Shown here: piece after piece, positions 26,039 through 36,875 of the stretch
How positions within the stretch are numbered: the first letter of the stretch is position 1
How the letters are laid out: each line of letters starts with the position of its first letter
Origin: Roseinatronobacter ekhonensis
Lineage (GTDB): Bacteria; Pseudomonadota; Alphaproteobacteria; Rhodobacterales; Rhodobacteraceae
DNA: 64,000 bases
NCBI RefSeq assembly: GCF_900499075.1
Contig: NZ_UIHC01000008.1
Location: forward strand, 62,001 to 126,000
Reading direction: 5' to 3'
The notes under the pieces: generated by a model
What the model was told of the DNA's origin: nothing
Databases searched by the model: none
Seen by the model: the letters and a program-made list of their open reading frames with translations, nothing else
Program-made: the position numbers and the translations under genes

Positions 26039-27379
26039 ATGCGCCTGACCCGCTATTTCCTGCCCGTGTTGAAGGAAACTCCGTCCGAGGCGCAGATCGT
26101 CAGCCACCGGCTGATGCTGCGCGCCGGTATGATCAAGCAGGCCAGCGCCGGGATCTATTCGTGGCTGCCCTTGGGCTACAAGGTTCTCAAACGCATCGAG
26201 CAGATTGTGCATGAAGAACAGATCCGCGCGGGGCATATCCCGATGCTGATGCCGACGTTGCAATCGGCGGACCTGTGGCGCGAATCCGGGCGGTATGACG
26301 CGTTCGGGGCCGAAATGCTGCGCATCACCGACCGGCACGGGCGCGACATGCTGTATGGGCCGACGAATGAGGAATTGATCACGGATATTTTCCGTTCCCA
26401 TGTCGGCAGCTACAAGGATTTGCCGCTGACGCTGTATCACATCCAGTGGAAATTCCGCGACGAGGTGCGCCCGCGTTTCGGCGTGATGCGGGGTCGCGAG
26501 TTCCTGATGAAGGACGGGTATAATTTCGACCTGACCAAAGAAGACGCGCTGCACGCCTATAACCGCCACCTGGTCAGCTATCTGCGCAGCTACGAGCGGA
26601 TGGGGCTGCAAGCCATCCCGATGCGGGCGGATAGCGGCGCAATGGGCGGCGACAACACGCATGAATTTCTGGTGCTGGCCGAAACGGGCGAGTCGGAAGT
26701 GTTCTATGACAGCGCGATCACCGACCGGACATTCGGCGACCGCGCGGTGGATTACGACAGCGTGCCAGAGTGCCAAGCGGTGCTGGAAGAGTTCACCAGC
26801 CGCTACGCGCGCACGGATGAAACCCATGACGAATCCGCGTTCCACCAGCAGGTGCCAGAAGAGCGCCGCCGCGTAGCGCGCGGGATAGAGGTGGGGCAGA
26901 TCTTCTATTTCGGCACCAAGTATTCCGAGGCGATGGGCGCGACCGTCGTGACCCCCGATGGCGGCCGCGTGCCGGTGCATATGGGCAGCCACGGGATTGG
27001 CGTGTCGCGTCTGCTGGGCGCGATCATCGAAGCGAGCCATGACGACCGCGGAATCATCTGGCCCGAAGGTGTGACGCCGTTCCATTGCGGGATCGTGAAC
27101 CTGAAGCAAGGCGATGCGGCGGCGGATGCGGCGTGCGAGAGCCTGTATAAGGCGTTGACTGCCAAGGGGTTGGAGCCGCTTTACGACGACCGGTCCGAGC
27201 GCGCGGGCGCGAAATTCGCCACGATGGACCTGATCGGCCTGCCATGGCGCATGACCGTCGGGCCACGCGGGCTGCAAAAAGGTGTGGTCGAACTGACCTC
27301 GCGCCGCACGGGCGACAGCGAGGAACTGACGCCAGAAGCGGCAGTGGACCGGATTGCGCAGATTTACGCGCAAATATAG
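26039..27379 (+). CDS. proS: Prolyl-tRNA synthetase (short alphaproteobacterial form)
   Basis: 446 residues, the length of the form without the editing INS domain. Class II motifs are visible: motif 1 around [23 protein letters not shown], motif 2 [26 protein letters not shown], motif 3 [16 protein letters not shown], and a C-terminal anticodon-binding domain ending in the helix [13 protein letters not shown]. It charges tRNA-Pro, one of which (UGG) is also in this window. Absence of the insertion domain means mischarged Ala-tRNA-Pro must be cleared elsewhere. Confidence 0.95.
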   Translation: MRLTRYFLPVLKETPSEAQIVSHRLMLRAGMIKQASAGIYSWLPLGYKVLKRIEQIVHEEQIRAGHIPMLMPTLQSADLWRESGRYDAFGAEMLRITDRHGRDMLYGPTNEELITDIFRSHVGSYKDLPLTLYHIQWKFRDEVRPRFGVMRGREFLMKDGYNFDLTKEDALHAYNRHLVSYLRSYERMGLQAIPMRADSGAMGGDNTHEFLVLAETGESEVFYDSAITDRTFGDRAVDYDSVPECQAVLEEFTSRYARTDETHDESAFHQQVPEERRRVARGIEVGQIFYFGTKYSEAMGATVVTPDGGRVPVHMGSHGIGVSRLLGAIIEASHDDRGIIWPEGVTPFHCGIVNLKQGDAAADAACESLYKALTAKGLEPLYDDRSERAGAKFATMDLIGLPWRMTVGPRGLQKGVVELTSRRTGDSEELTPEAAVDRIAQIYAQI

Positions 27380-27501
27380 CCGGCGGTCTGCCCCGGCCCA
27401 GCGATAACGCCGATGTTATGCGGTGTTATCTGCGTGGCGATTGCCACAATCGCGCGCGATACACAGATGTTAGTTACCTTAACATGAAAGGACTTACATC
27501 A

Positions 27502-27861
27502 ATGTATCGCGCGGCTTTCCTGCCTGCACTTACAACCGCTGCCCTGATTGCGCTGCCCTTTGTCGGGATGGCCGGATCAGCGATGGCCGACACCGTCATC
27601 CCCATATCAGAGGCCAAGCGCGGCATGATGGTGACGGTCGCCGGCACGGTCGAGCAGATTACCGATGAGGATGAATTCATCCTATCGGACCCCAGCGACA
27701 GTATTCGCGTTTATGTCGGGCCAAACTGGGTGCCCGCCGATGTGGGCGAGGCCGTGACGGTGCACGGCTTTATCGACAATGACCTGCTGCGCGAGCTTTA
27801 TGCCCGCACGATCACCGTGGCCAATGGCGAGATTGTCACCTTCGAGCGCATTTACGAGTAA
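27502..27861 (+). CDS. Secreted OB-fold (BOF/YgiW-like) protein
   Basis: 119 residues: signal peptide 1-30 (ending AGSAMAD), then a small beta-rich domain with VTVAGTVEQITDEDEFILSDPSDSIRVYVGP followed by GEAVTVHGFIDND, which matches bacterial OB-fold (YgiW/YdeI/NirD-type) proteins. Probably periplasmic; role unknown, sometimes linked with stress. The ATG at 27502 is preferred because AAAGGA lies nine bases upstream; 27484 is in frame but lacks a site. Confidence 0.75.
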   Translation: MYRAAFLPALTTAALIALPFVGMAGSAMADTVIPISEAKRGMMVTVAGTVEQITDEDEFILSDPSDSIRVYVGPNWVPADVGEAVTVHGFIDNDLLRELYARTITVANGEIVTFERIYE

Positions 27862-27918
27862 CACGAACGGGTCAGCCGCCTGCGGTAGCTGGCCCGCACC
27901 AATTGGGTGGCGTAGCCC

Positions 27919-29082
27919 TTAGCTGGCAGCGACCTTTCGCGCGGACATGGCGTCGGCGAAGCGTTCGAACAGGTAGAAGCTGTCTTGCGGGCCGGGGCTG
28001 GCTTCTGGGTGGTGCTGAACGGAAAACACCGGCTTGCCTTGCAAACGAATGCCGCAATTCGACCCGTCAAAGAGCGAGATATGGGTTTCCTCGACACCTT
28101 CGGGCAAGGTCTGGCTATCCACGGCAAACCCGTGGTTCATCGAGGTGATCTCGACCTTGCCAGTTGTGTGATCCTTGACCGGATGGTTCGCGCCGTGATG
28201 CCCATGGCTCATCTTGATGGTGCGCGCGCCAAGCGCCAGCGCCAGCATCTGGTGGCCAAGGCAGATGCCGAACACGGGCAGATCGGCTTTCAGCACGTCG
28301 CGGATCATCGGGACGGCATAGTCGCCCGTTGCAGCAGGGTCGCCCGGCCCGTTGGACAGGAACACCCCATCCGGGTTCAAAGCCAGCACATCTTGGGCGG
28401 TGGCCGTCGCAGGCAGCACGGTCACATCGCAGCCGGCAGATGCCAGACAGCGCAGGATGTTGCGTTTCGCGCCGTAGTCGATGGCGACAACCTTGTGCTG
28501 CGGGTCTGTCTGGCGGGTATAGCCCTCGGGCCAGGCCCACCGCATTTCATCCCAACGGTAGGATTGCGCGCAAGTCACCTCGCGCGCCAGATCAAGGCCG
28601 ACAAGCCCTTTCCATGCGCGCGCTTTGGCGACCAGAGCTTCCAGATCGAACACACCATCGGGATTGTGCGCGAGCGCAACATGTGGCGCGCCTTGCAGGC
28701 GGATCGCGCGGGTCAGGCGGCGGGTATCCACACCGCCCATGCAGATGCGCCCGCGCCGTTCCAGCCACGCAACCAGATTTTCCTGTGCCCGCCAGTTGGA
28801 TGGCGATGTCGGGTCCCATTTTACCACCATCCCGGCGGCGACGGGATCGGCGGTTTCGTCATCTTCTGCCGTCACGCCGGTATTGCCGATATGCGGGAAG
28901 GTAAAGGTCACGATCTGTCCGGCATAGGACGGGTCCGTCATGATCTCCTGATAGCCGGTCATCGCGGTGTTGAAACACAGTTCCGCCACCGTCTCGCCGG
29001 TCGCGCCGAACCCGTGCCCGTAAAAAATGGTGCCATCGGCGAGTGCAAGGCATGCGGTGGGTTTGAGTGGCTGGGCACACAT
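27919..29082 (-). CDS. carA: Carbamoyl-phosphate synthase, small (glutaminase) subunit
   Basis: 387 residues. Supplies ammonia from glutamine to CarB for pyrimidine and arginine synthesis. The class I amidotransferase triad is intact: Cys274 (GICLGHQ), His358 and Glu360 (QHHPEASPGP). The N-terminal CPSase domain has GYQEIMTDPSYAGQIVTFT. carB is not in the window. The start at 29082 is divergent from the YqeY gene across 193 bases, which carry AT-rich promoter-like sequence but no feature I can name. Confidence 0.95.
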   Translation of the reverse strand: MCAQPLKPTACLALADGTIFYGHGFGATGETVAELCFNTAMTGYQEIMTDPSYAGQIVTFTFPHIGNTGVTAEDDETADPVAAGMVVKWDPTSPSNWRAQENLVAWLERRGRICMGGVDTRRLTRAIRLQGAPHVALAHNPDGVFDLEALVAKARAWKGLVGLDLAREVTCAQSYRWDEMRWAWPEGYTRQTDPQHKVVAIDYGAKRNILRCLASAGCDVTVLPATATAQDVLALNPDGVFLSNGPGDPAATGDYAVPMIRDVLKADLPVFGICLGHQMLALALGARTIKMSHGHHGANHPVKDHTTGKVEITSMNHGFAVDSQTLPEGVEETHISLFDGSNCGIRLQGKPVFSVQHHPEASPGPQDSFYLFERFADAMSARKVAAS

Positions 29083-29275
29083 TGCGACACGACTCCGGGC
29101 TGGTCTGAATTTGGCGCAACCTATTGACCGGGACGGAAAGAATCAAGCGAAACCGGCCAAGGGCGGAAATCTTGCTATGCTATTGTTTTATGATGTTTTA
29201 ATACCCGTTGCCGCCGCCACGCCGTGCGCCTAGTATGCCAGCCTTAGCACCGCTTACCACAGGAAGGGACCGCGC

Positions 29276-29731
29276 ATGTCCATGCGGGACAAGATTACGA
29301 CCGCGCTGAAAACCGCGATGAAAACGCGCGACACCGACCGCCTTGCCGCGTTGCGGTTGATAAATGCGGCGATCAAGGACCGTGATATCGCCGCGCGCGG
29401 CGAGGGCGGGGCCGAGATTTCGGACGCGGAAATCATCACCGTGCTGACCCGTATGGTCAAGCAACGCCGCGAATCGGCCCGCGCCTATGAAGAAGCCGCA
29501 CGGCTGGATCTGGCAGAGAAGGAAGCCGCCGAAATTTCGGTGATCGAGGATTTCCTGCCCCGCCAGATGAGCGAAGATGAAATCGAGGCTGCCGTCGCCG
29601 CCGTCGTGGCAGAGACCGGCGCCGCCAGTGTGCGTGATATCGGCAAGGTCATGGGCCTCTTGAAAACCCGCCATGCCGGAGAGATGGATTTCGCCAAGGC
29701 AGGCGCCGCGGTGAAAGCACGGCTGGGCTGA
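29276..29731 (+). CDS. GatB/YqeY domain protein
   Basis: 151 residues. Free-standing YqeY domain: MSMRDKITTALKTAMKTRD, LAALRLINAAIKDRDIAARG, VLTRMVKQRRESARAYEEA, EISVIEDFLPRQMSEDEIE, and the C-terminal helix GKVMGLLKTRHAGEMDFAKA. The domain resembles the tRNA-binding tail of GatB but its own role is unproved. Divergent from carA, as in many Rhodobacterales. The epimerase gene follows after one base. Confidence 0.92.
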   Translation: MSMRDKITTALKTAMKTRDTDRLAALRLINAAIKDRDIAARGEGGAEISDAEIITVLTRMVKQRRESARAYEEAARLDLAEKEAAEISVIEDFLPRQMSEDEIEAAVAAVVAETGAASVRDIGKVMGLLKTRHAGEMDFAKAGAAVKARLG

Positions 29732-29732
29732 G

Positions 29733-30968
29733 ATGGCCGCAGAGATGGCCCCTTTGCTGCACCATCCGTCGCATCGCGCAGCACTTGCTGCCGACGCGCG
29801 GGCGCTGCTGGCTTTTCACCGCACAAGCCTGTCGGCCGATGGCGGGTTTGTCCCGTTGGGCGTGGACGGAACCCGCCACCACGGCGCGGCGCAAGAACTG
29901 CATGCCACCACGCGCATGGTGCACGCCTATGCGCTGGGGCAGGCTTGGGGCGCGCCTGATTGCGCGCCGCTGATAGATGCCGGAATGCGCGCGCTTTGGA
30001 ACTGGCACCGCGACCCTGACCATGGTGGCTACATTTGGGCCGTGCAGGGGCCGCGCGTGTCTGACAGCCGCAAGCTGGCTTACGGGCATGTCTTTGTGCT
30101 GCTGGCCGCCAGCAGTGCGACAGAGGTCGACCATGAAGATGCGCCGCACCTGCTGGCCGACATTACCACGGTGATCGAGCGCCTTTTCTGGGACGAGGAT
30201 GCGGGCCGCCTGCGCGAGGAATTCGCGCGCGACTGGCAGCCCTTGTCGCACTATCGCGGTATGAACGCCAATATGCACGGGGTAGAGGCGTTTCTGGCCG
30301 CATATGAGGCCACCGGGCAGGAACAATGGCTTGACCGTGCGGGCCGTATCCTTGGCTTTTTTACCGGCGATATGGCGCAGGCCCACGGCCACCGCATTCC
30401 CGAACACTACACCGAAAGCTGGCAGGTCGATCCCGAGTTTCAAGGCGATCCGGTGTTTCGCCCGCCCGGCACCACGCCCGGCCATTCGCTCGAATTCGCC
30501 CGCCTGCTGTTGCAGCATTGGGATCTGACAGGGCGCGCGGATGCAACCGCCCTGCCCCGCGCCCGTGCACTGATCGAGACGGCATTGGCGGATGCGTGGC
30601 AATCGGGCGGCGGCTTGGCCTATACGCTTGCAACAGATGGCGCGGTGGATCGTGACATTCGGCTGTGGTGGCCCGTGGCAGAAGGTTTGGGCGCCTTGGC
30701 CATGCTGCAAAAGATTGAACCGCGCCCACAAGACATGGCGTGGTATGCCCGCCTGCACGATTTCGCGCGCGCCCATTTCACGGATGCGCGCCATGGCGGC
30801 TGGTTTCCCGAACTTGGGCCAGACGGGCTGCCCGCAGAAACCCTCTTTTCCGGCAAGCCCGACATTTACCACGCGCTTCAGGCCGATCTGCTGGCGCTGG
30901 TGCCGGGGGTGTCACGGGTGTTTGACGGGCTGCGTGGCCTGAACAATGCCGCGCAGGACACGCATTAG
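29733..30968 (+). CDS. AGE family sugar epimerase/isomerase
   Basis: 411 residues, (alpha/alpha)6-barrel family of N-acylglucosamine 2-epimerase. Landmarks: HATTRMVHAYALG (Arg and His), LAYGHVFVLLAASS, MNANMHGVEAFLAAYEAT (His), PGHSLEFARLLL (catalytic His) and WPVAEGLGAL. Members interconvert N-acetylglucosamine/N-acetylmannosamine or isomerise mannose to fructose; the length and motifs fit the mannose-isomerase branch as well. It follows yqeY by one base, so the pair is co-transcribed without an obvious functional link. Confidence 0.85.
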   Translation: MAAEMAPLLHHPSHRAALAADARALLAFHRTSLSADGGFVPLGVDGTRHHGAAQELHATTRMVHAYALGQAWGAPDCAPLIDAGMRALWNWHRDPDHGGYIWAVQGPRVSDSRKLAYGHVFVLLAASSATEVDHEDAPHLLADITTVIERLFWDEDAGRLREEFARDWQPLSHYRGMNANMHGVEAFLAAYEATGQEQWLDRAGRILGFFTGDMAQAHGHRIPEHYTESWQVDPEFQGDPVFRPPGTTPGHSLEFARLLLQHWDLTGRADATALPRARALIETALADAWQSGGGLAYTLATDGAVDRDIRLWWPVAEGLGALAMLQKIEPRPQDMAWYARLHDFARAHFTDARHGGWFPELGPDGLPAETLFSGKPDIYHALQADLLALVPGVSRVFDGLRGLNNAAQDTH

Positions 30969-32150
<1,182 letters not shown>

Positions 32151-32160
32151 CAGGTAGGGC

Positions 32161-33225
32161 TTGGCCTTGGCCAGCGAACGCCAGACAGATACGGATTATG
32201 TCCGCCCGCTGCGGCGCATCGTGGTCGGTGTGTTGGCCGTTGTGCTATTGTTGGTGTTTCTGGTCTGGCGGATCGACAGCCCACGGGTGGAACGCTTCCG
32301 TATGGCGGTGATCGACCGCGTTGTGCCATCGTTTGATTGGGCGTTGGCGCCGGTCACACAAGTGACCGCGCTGGCCGATGATTTCCGGTCTTATGCCCGC
32401 ATCATGGAACAGAACCAGCAACTTCGCCGCGAATTGCAGCAAATGCGCGCGTGGCGCGAGGCCGCGTTGCAACTGGAACAGCGCAATGCCGAATTGCTCG
32501 ACCTCAATCAGGTGCGGCTTGACCCGCAACTGACGCATGTGACCGGCGTGGTCATGGCCGATAGCGGTTCGCCGTTTCGCAATTCGGTGCTGCTGAATGT
32601 CGGCGCGCGCGATGGCGTGGTCGATGGCTGGGCGGTGATGGACGGGTTGGGCCTTGCGGGCCGTATTTCGGGTGTGGGCAATCGCACGGCGCGGGTTGTC
32701 CTGCTGACCGACAGCGCCAGCCGCGTGCCCGTGGTGGTACAACCCTCGGGCCAGCGCGCCATGCTTTCAGGCGATAACAGTGCCTTTCCGCTGCTGGATT
32801 TTGTCGAAGACCCCGACGATCTGCGCCCCGGCGACCGCGTGGTCAGTTCCGACGATGGCGGTGTCTTTCCGGCCGGGTTGCTGGTGGGCGAAGTCGTGAT
32901 GTCACGCGACCGCCGCCTGCGTGTGCGGCTGGCGGCCGATTACGGAAGGCTCGAATTTCTGCGGGTGCTGCGCTCACGCCCGATGGAGCAGATCACCTCT
33001 ACCGGCGATCTGGTTCTTCCGCAGCCCGAAGGCCCCGATCCCGCGCCAGAGGCTGCGGCGGATCGGGCATCGGGCTCGGAGACAGAGTCCGGACCGGACA
33101 CACTACCCGATCAAACCGCCGACGGCCCCGCCCCCCGTGCCATCCCGGCCATGCCAGGGATCGTGGCGCCGAATACTGCGCCTCCGTTGGCCCCCGTTCC
33201 CGATGCGGCGCTGACAGATGGCTGA
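32161..33225 (+). CDS. mreC: Rod-shape-determining protein MreC
   Basis: 354 residues. One membrane segment at about 17-37 (IVVGVLAVVLLLVFLVW), then a coiled coil (EQNQQLRRELQQMRAWREAALQLEQRN, about 82-108) and the beta-rich MreC domain, with a Pro/Ala/Glu-rich C-terminal extension from about 280. Periplasmic scaffold binding PBP2 and MreB/MreD. The only upstream start is TTG at 32161, ten bases after mreB; AGG precedes it. The last seven bases overlap mreD. Confidence 0.93.
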   Translation: MALASERQTDTDYVRPLRRIVVGVLAVVLLLVFLVWRIDSPRVERFRMAVIDRVVPSFDWALAPVTQVTALADDFRSYARIMEQNQQLRRELQQMRAWREAALQLEQRNAELLDLNQVRLDPQLTHVTGVVMADSGSPFRNSVLLNVGARDGVVDGWAVMDGLGLAGRISGVGNRTARVVLLTDSASRVPVVVQPSGQRAMLSGDNSAFPLLDFVEDPDDLRPGDRVVSSDDGGVFPAGLLVGEVVMSRDRRLRVRLAADYGRLEFLRVLRSRPMEQITSTGDLVLPQPEGPDPAPEAAADRASGSETESGPDTLPDQTADGPAPRAIPAMPGIVAPNTAPPLAPVPDAALTDG

Positions 33226-33796
33226 ACGCAGTCTGTCGGGACGCTTGTGGTTTGCCGCGCTGTTTCTTGGGATCGGGGCACTGATCTGGCTGTTTCGTCT
33301 GCTGCCGCTGGAGGGTCTTGGCGATCCAAGCCTTGCCCCCGGCGAGACCGGCCTGACGCTGGCGCGCTGGCCCGCGCCCGATATCATGCTGGCACTGACA
33401 CTGGCATGGGTGGTGCGCCGCCCCGACCTTTTGCCAGCGCCGGTAATCGTGGCGTATTTCTTTATCGAAGATATTCTGATGATGCGACCGCCCGGTCTTT
33501 GGGCGTTGATCATGCTGGGCGCGACCGAATTCCTGCGCCGCCGCAATCCGACGTTGCGGGGGCTTGTTTTCTGGCTGGAATTCGCGCTTGTCTCGGCAAT
33601 GATGCTGGGCATGTTCCTGCTGAACCGCATGGTGCTCGGAATTGTGATGGTGCCGCAGGCACCGCTCGGCTTGAGCCTTGCGCAATTTGTCGGCACTGTG
33701 GGGGTGTATCCGGTCATGGTGGCCTGCCTGCATTTCGGTCTGGGCCTGCGCAAACCGGCAACCGGCGAGGTTGATGATCTGGGGCAGAAATTGTGA
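33218..33796 (+). CDS. mreD: Rod-shape-determining protein MreD
   Basis: 192 residues with five or six hydrophobic segments and little soluble sequence, the standard MreD pattern (ARWPAPDIMLALTLAWVVRRPD, PPGLWALIMLGATEFLRRRN). Inner-membrane part of the elongasome. Overlaps mreC by eight bases and the PBP2 gene by four (GTGA). Confidence 0.9.
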   Translation: MAERSLSGRLWFAALFLGIGALIWLFRLLPLEGLGDPSLAPGETGLTLARWPAPDIMLALTLAWVVRRPDLLPAPVIVAYFFIEDILMMRPPGLWALIMLGATEFLRRRNPTLRGLVFWLEFALVSAMMLGMFLLNRMVLGIVMVPQAPLGLSLAQFVGTVGVYPVMVACLHFGLGLRKPATGEVDDLGQKL

Positions 33797-35730
33797 AACG
33801 CTCTGACCGCGAAAAGGAACTCAGCCGCCGCATGATAACGCGGCGTGCCTTGGGCTTGGGCGCGCTCCAGCTTGCTGTAACCGGCACGCTGCTCTGGCGG
33901 CTGCGCGACATGCAGTTGGAACAGGCCGACGCGTTTCGCCTGCTGGCAGAGGAAAACCGCATCAACCTGCGCCTGTTGCCGCCGACCCGCGGGCTGATCC
34001 ATGACCGCAACGGGGTTTTGCTGGCGGGCAACGAGCAGAATTACCGTGTGGTCATGACCCGTGACGATGCGGGCGATATCGACCTTGTGCTGGCGCGGCT
34101 GTCGCGCCTGATCGCGCTGGACGATGCCGCGATTGCCCGCGCCCGCGAGGATATGTTGCGCAACCGTCCCTTTGTGCCCGTGACCGTCGCAGAGCGGTTG
34201 AGCTGGGAAGAAATCAGCCGTGTCGCCACCAATGCGCCTGCCCTTCCCGGTGTCACACCCGAAATGGGCCTGTCGCGGCTTTACCCGCTGAAAGCCGATT
34301 TTGCGCATGTTGTGGGATATGTCGGGCCGGTGTCAGAGCGTGACTTGCAGCGCGAGGAAACGCCTGACCCCGTATTGATGATCCCGCGCTTTCAGATCGG
34401 CAAGAGCGGGGTCGAGCGCGAGGCCGAAAGCCTGTTGCGCGGCAAGGCCGGGTCGCAGCGGGTCGAGGTGAACTCTGTCGGCCGTGTCATGCGAGAGTTG
34501 GACCGGGTCGAGGGAGAGCCGGGCGAGAACCTGCACCTGACGATTGATGCGCGTTTGCAGAATTACGCGCTGGAACGGCTGGCCGGCCAAAGTGCTGCCG
34601 CTGTCGTCATCGACATCCCCACCGGCGATGTGCTGGCCGCCGCATCCGCCCCAAGCTATGATGCGAACCTGTTCGTACGCGGCATTTCCAGCAAGGATTA
34701 CAACGGCCTACTGGAAAACGACTATCGCCCACTGGTGAATAAATGCGTCCAAGGCATGTATCCGCCGGGATCGACCTTCAAGATGGTGACGGCGCTGGCC
34801 GCGCTAGAAGCCGCCGAGACCGACGGGCTGGAGCGCGTGTTTTGTCCCGGTCATATGGATGTGTCCGGCAACCGCTTTCACTGCTGGAAGCGCAGCGGAC
34901 ATGGCCGGGTCGATCTGGAAACCGCGCTGGCCGAAAGCTGCGACGTCTATTTCTACGAGATGTCGCAGCGCTGCGGGATCGACCGGATAAATGCCATGTC
35001 CGAGCGTCTTGGCCTGGGTATTCGCTATGACCTGCCGATGACCTCTGTCGCATCGGGCCTGAACCCGTCGCGCGAGTGGAAAAAGCGTGCCCGCGACGCC
35101 GACTGGCGTATCGGCGACACGGTCAATGTGTCTATCGGGCAGGGCTATGTGCTGACCACGCCCCTGCAACTGGCCGTGATGACCGCGCGGCTGGCCAGCA
35201 ATCGCGCGGTGCTGCCGCGTCTGCTGCGCGACCCGCTGGAACGAGCCGTGCCACAGGCCACCAGCCTTGATCTGCGCCCCGAATGGCTGGCGATGATCCG
35301 TCGTGGCATGTCGAATGTGGTCAATGACCGGCGCGGGACGGCCTATTCCTCGCGCGTGGTAGACCCGACCATGGTGATGGCAGGCAAGACGGGCACCAGC
35401 CAAGTGTTCCGGATTACCCAAGCCGAGCGCGATTCCGGCATCCGCCGGCAAGAAGACCTGCCTTGGAACCGTCGCAACCATGCGCTGTTCGTCAATTACG
35501 CACCGCTCGACAACCCGCAGGTCGCCGTGGCCGTGATCGTGGAGCATGGCGGCGGTGGGTCCAGTGCCGCAGCCCCCATCGGGCGCGACATTCTGCTGGC
35601 GGCACTGAACGAGGGGCGGCCGCCGCTTGCAGCCTACCCGACCTCTCAGCGCAACCGCATCAGCGCAGAGCAAGACCTGCTGGAAGAACGGTTGCGCGAT
35701 CTGGGATCCTACCGGGTCAGCCGCGCATGA
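33793..35730 (+). CDS. mrdA: Penicillin-binding protein 2 (elongation transpeptidase)
   Basis: 645 residues. One N-terminal membrane segment (about 20-38), a PBP dimerisation domain, then the transpeptidase with catalytic Ser327 (PPGSTFK, S327-K330), the SxN motif in the region LAESCDVYFY, and KTG in MAGKTGTSQ. It cross-links lateral wall peptidoglycan together with RodA. Starts at GTG 33793 within the mreD stop and ends overlapping rodA by four bases. Full family length. Confidence 0.95.
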   Translation: MKRSDREKELSRRMITRRALGLGALQLAVTGTLLWRLRDMQLEQADAFRLLAEENRINLRLLPPTRGLIHDRNGVLLAGNEQNYRVVMTRDDAGDIDLVLARLSRLIALDDAAIARAREDMLRNRPFVPVTVAERLSWEEISRVATNAPALPGVTPEMGLSRLYPLKADFAHVVGYVGPVSERDLQREETPDPVLMIPRFQIGKSGVEREAESLLRGKAGSQRVEVNSVGRVMRELDRVEGEPGENLHLTIDARLQNYALERLAGQSAAAVVIDIPTGDVLAAASAPSYDANLFVRGISSKDYNGLLENDYRPLVNKCVQGMYPPGSTFKMVTALAALEAAETDGLERVFCPGHMDVSGNRFHCWKRSGHGRVDLETALAESCDVYFYEMSQRCGIDRINAMSERLGLGIRYDLPMTSVASGLNPSREWKKRARDADWRIGDTVNVSIGQGYVLTTPLQLAVMTARLASNRAVLPRLLRDPLERAVPQATSLDLRPEWLAMIRRGMSNVVNDRRGTAYSSRVVDPTMVMAGKTGTSQVFRITQAERDSGIRRQEDLPWNRRNHALFVNYAPLDNPQVAVAVIVEHGGGGSSAAAPIGRDILLAALNEGRPPLAAYPTSQRNRISAEQDLLEERLRDLGSYRVSRA

Positions 35731-36875
35731 GCTATCTGGAATACAACACCTCGCGCATGCCCAAGGGGCTGGCAAAGGTGCTGCACCTGAACTGGGCGCT
35801 CGTGGTGCTGCTGATCGCGGTGGCCTGCTACGGCTTTGTCATGCTCTATTCCGTCGCGGGTGGCAGCGCGCAACCGTGGATGGAGCCGCAATTGCAGCGC
35901 TTCGTTGCCGGGCTGGGTGTGATGTTCCTCGTCGCCATGGTCCCGATCTGGTTCTGGCGCTCGGTCGCGGGCTTGGGCTACGCACTCTCGACCGTGCTGT
36001 TGCTGGGGGTAGAGTTTTTCGGCGCCGTCGGCATGGGCGCGCAACGCTGGCTGGAAATCGGGCCCTTGCGGCTGCAACCCTCCGAACTGGCCAAGATCAC
36101 CACCATCATGGCGCTGGCCGCGTTCTACGACTGGGCCGACATCAAGAAAATCTCGCGCCCCGTCTTTGTGCTGGTGGCGGCGGTGATCGTGCTTTTTCCG
36201 GTGTTTCTGGTGGTGCGCCAGCCCGATCTGGGCACGTCTTTGCTGATCGCAGCGGCGGGTGGCGCGGTGATTTTCGCGGCAGGCGTGCATTGGGGCTATT
36301 TCGCAGGCGTTATCGGGTCCGTTGCGGGGCTGGTTGTGGCGGTGTTCACGTCACGCGGGACCGATTGGCAATTGTTGCAAGACTACCAATACCGCCGGAT
36401 CGACGCCTTTCTGGACCCCACGCTGGACCCGCTGGGCGCGGGCTACCACATCAACCAAGCCATGATCGCGCTGGGGTCTGGCGGCTGGTCGGGGCGCGGG
36501 TTCATGGAAGGAACGCAATCGCGGCTGAACTTCCTGCCCGAAAAGCACACCGACTTCATTTTCACCACGCTGGCAGAGGAATTCGGCTTTATCGGTGCGG
36601 GATCGCTTCTGGTGCTGTATGTGATGATTATCGGGTTTTGCCTGCTGACCGTCCTGCGGTCCTCCAACCGGTTTGCCGCGCTTCTGACGGTCGGGGTTAC
36701 GGCCAATTTCTTTCTGTATTTCGCGGTCAACACCGCGATGGTCATGGGGCTGGCCCCCGTTGTGGGCGTGCCCCTGCCGCTGATCAGCTATGGCGGCTCT
36801 GCGATGATGGTGTTGATGGTCGGCTTTGGCCTGTTGCAATCGGCACATATCCATCGCCCAAGGCTGCCGACATGA
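35727..36875 (+). CDS. rodA: Rod-shape peptidoglycan glycosyltransferase RodA
   Basis: 382 residues, SEDS family with about ten hydrophobic segments. Signature stretches: GAQRWLEIGPLRLQPSELAKI, VRQPDLGTSLL, GWSGRGFMEGTQSRLNFLPEKHTDFIF and GVPLPLISYGGSAM. Polymerises lipid II in partnership with PBP2. The symbol mrdB is a synonym. Starts in the PBP2 stop (ATGA) and its own stop overlaps the dehydrogenase gene. Confidence 0.95.
   Translation: MSYLEYNTSRMPKGLAKVLHLNWALVVLLIAVACYGFVMLYSVAGGSAQPWMEPQLQRFVAGLGVMFLVAMVPIWFWRSVAGLGYALSTVLLLGVEFFGAVGMGAQRWLEIGPLRLQPSELAKITTIMALAAFYDWADIKKISRPVFVLVAAVIVLFPVFLVVRQPDLGTSLLIAAAGGAVIFAAGVHWGYFAGVIGSVAGLVVAVFTSRGTDWQLLQDYQYRRIDAFLDPTLDPLGAGYHINQAMIALGSGGWSGRGFMEGTQSRLNFLPEKHTDFIFTTLAEEFGFIGAGSLLVLYVMIIGFCLLTVLRSSNRFAALLTVGVTANFFLYFAVNTAMVMGLAPVVGVPLPLISYGGSAMMVLMVGFGLLQSAHIHRPRLPT

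Noticed and set aside
25430-27373. A 647-codon open frame antisense to the TPR and proS genes
   Set aside because: It is a mirror of two well-supported genes in a high-GC sequence with few stop codons; it is His/Arg/Gln-rich with no recognisable domain and no start signal.
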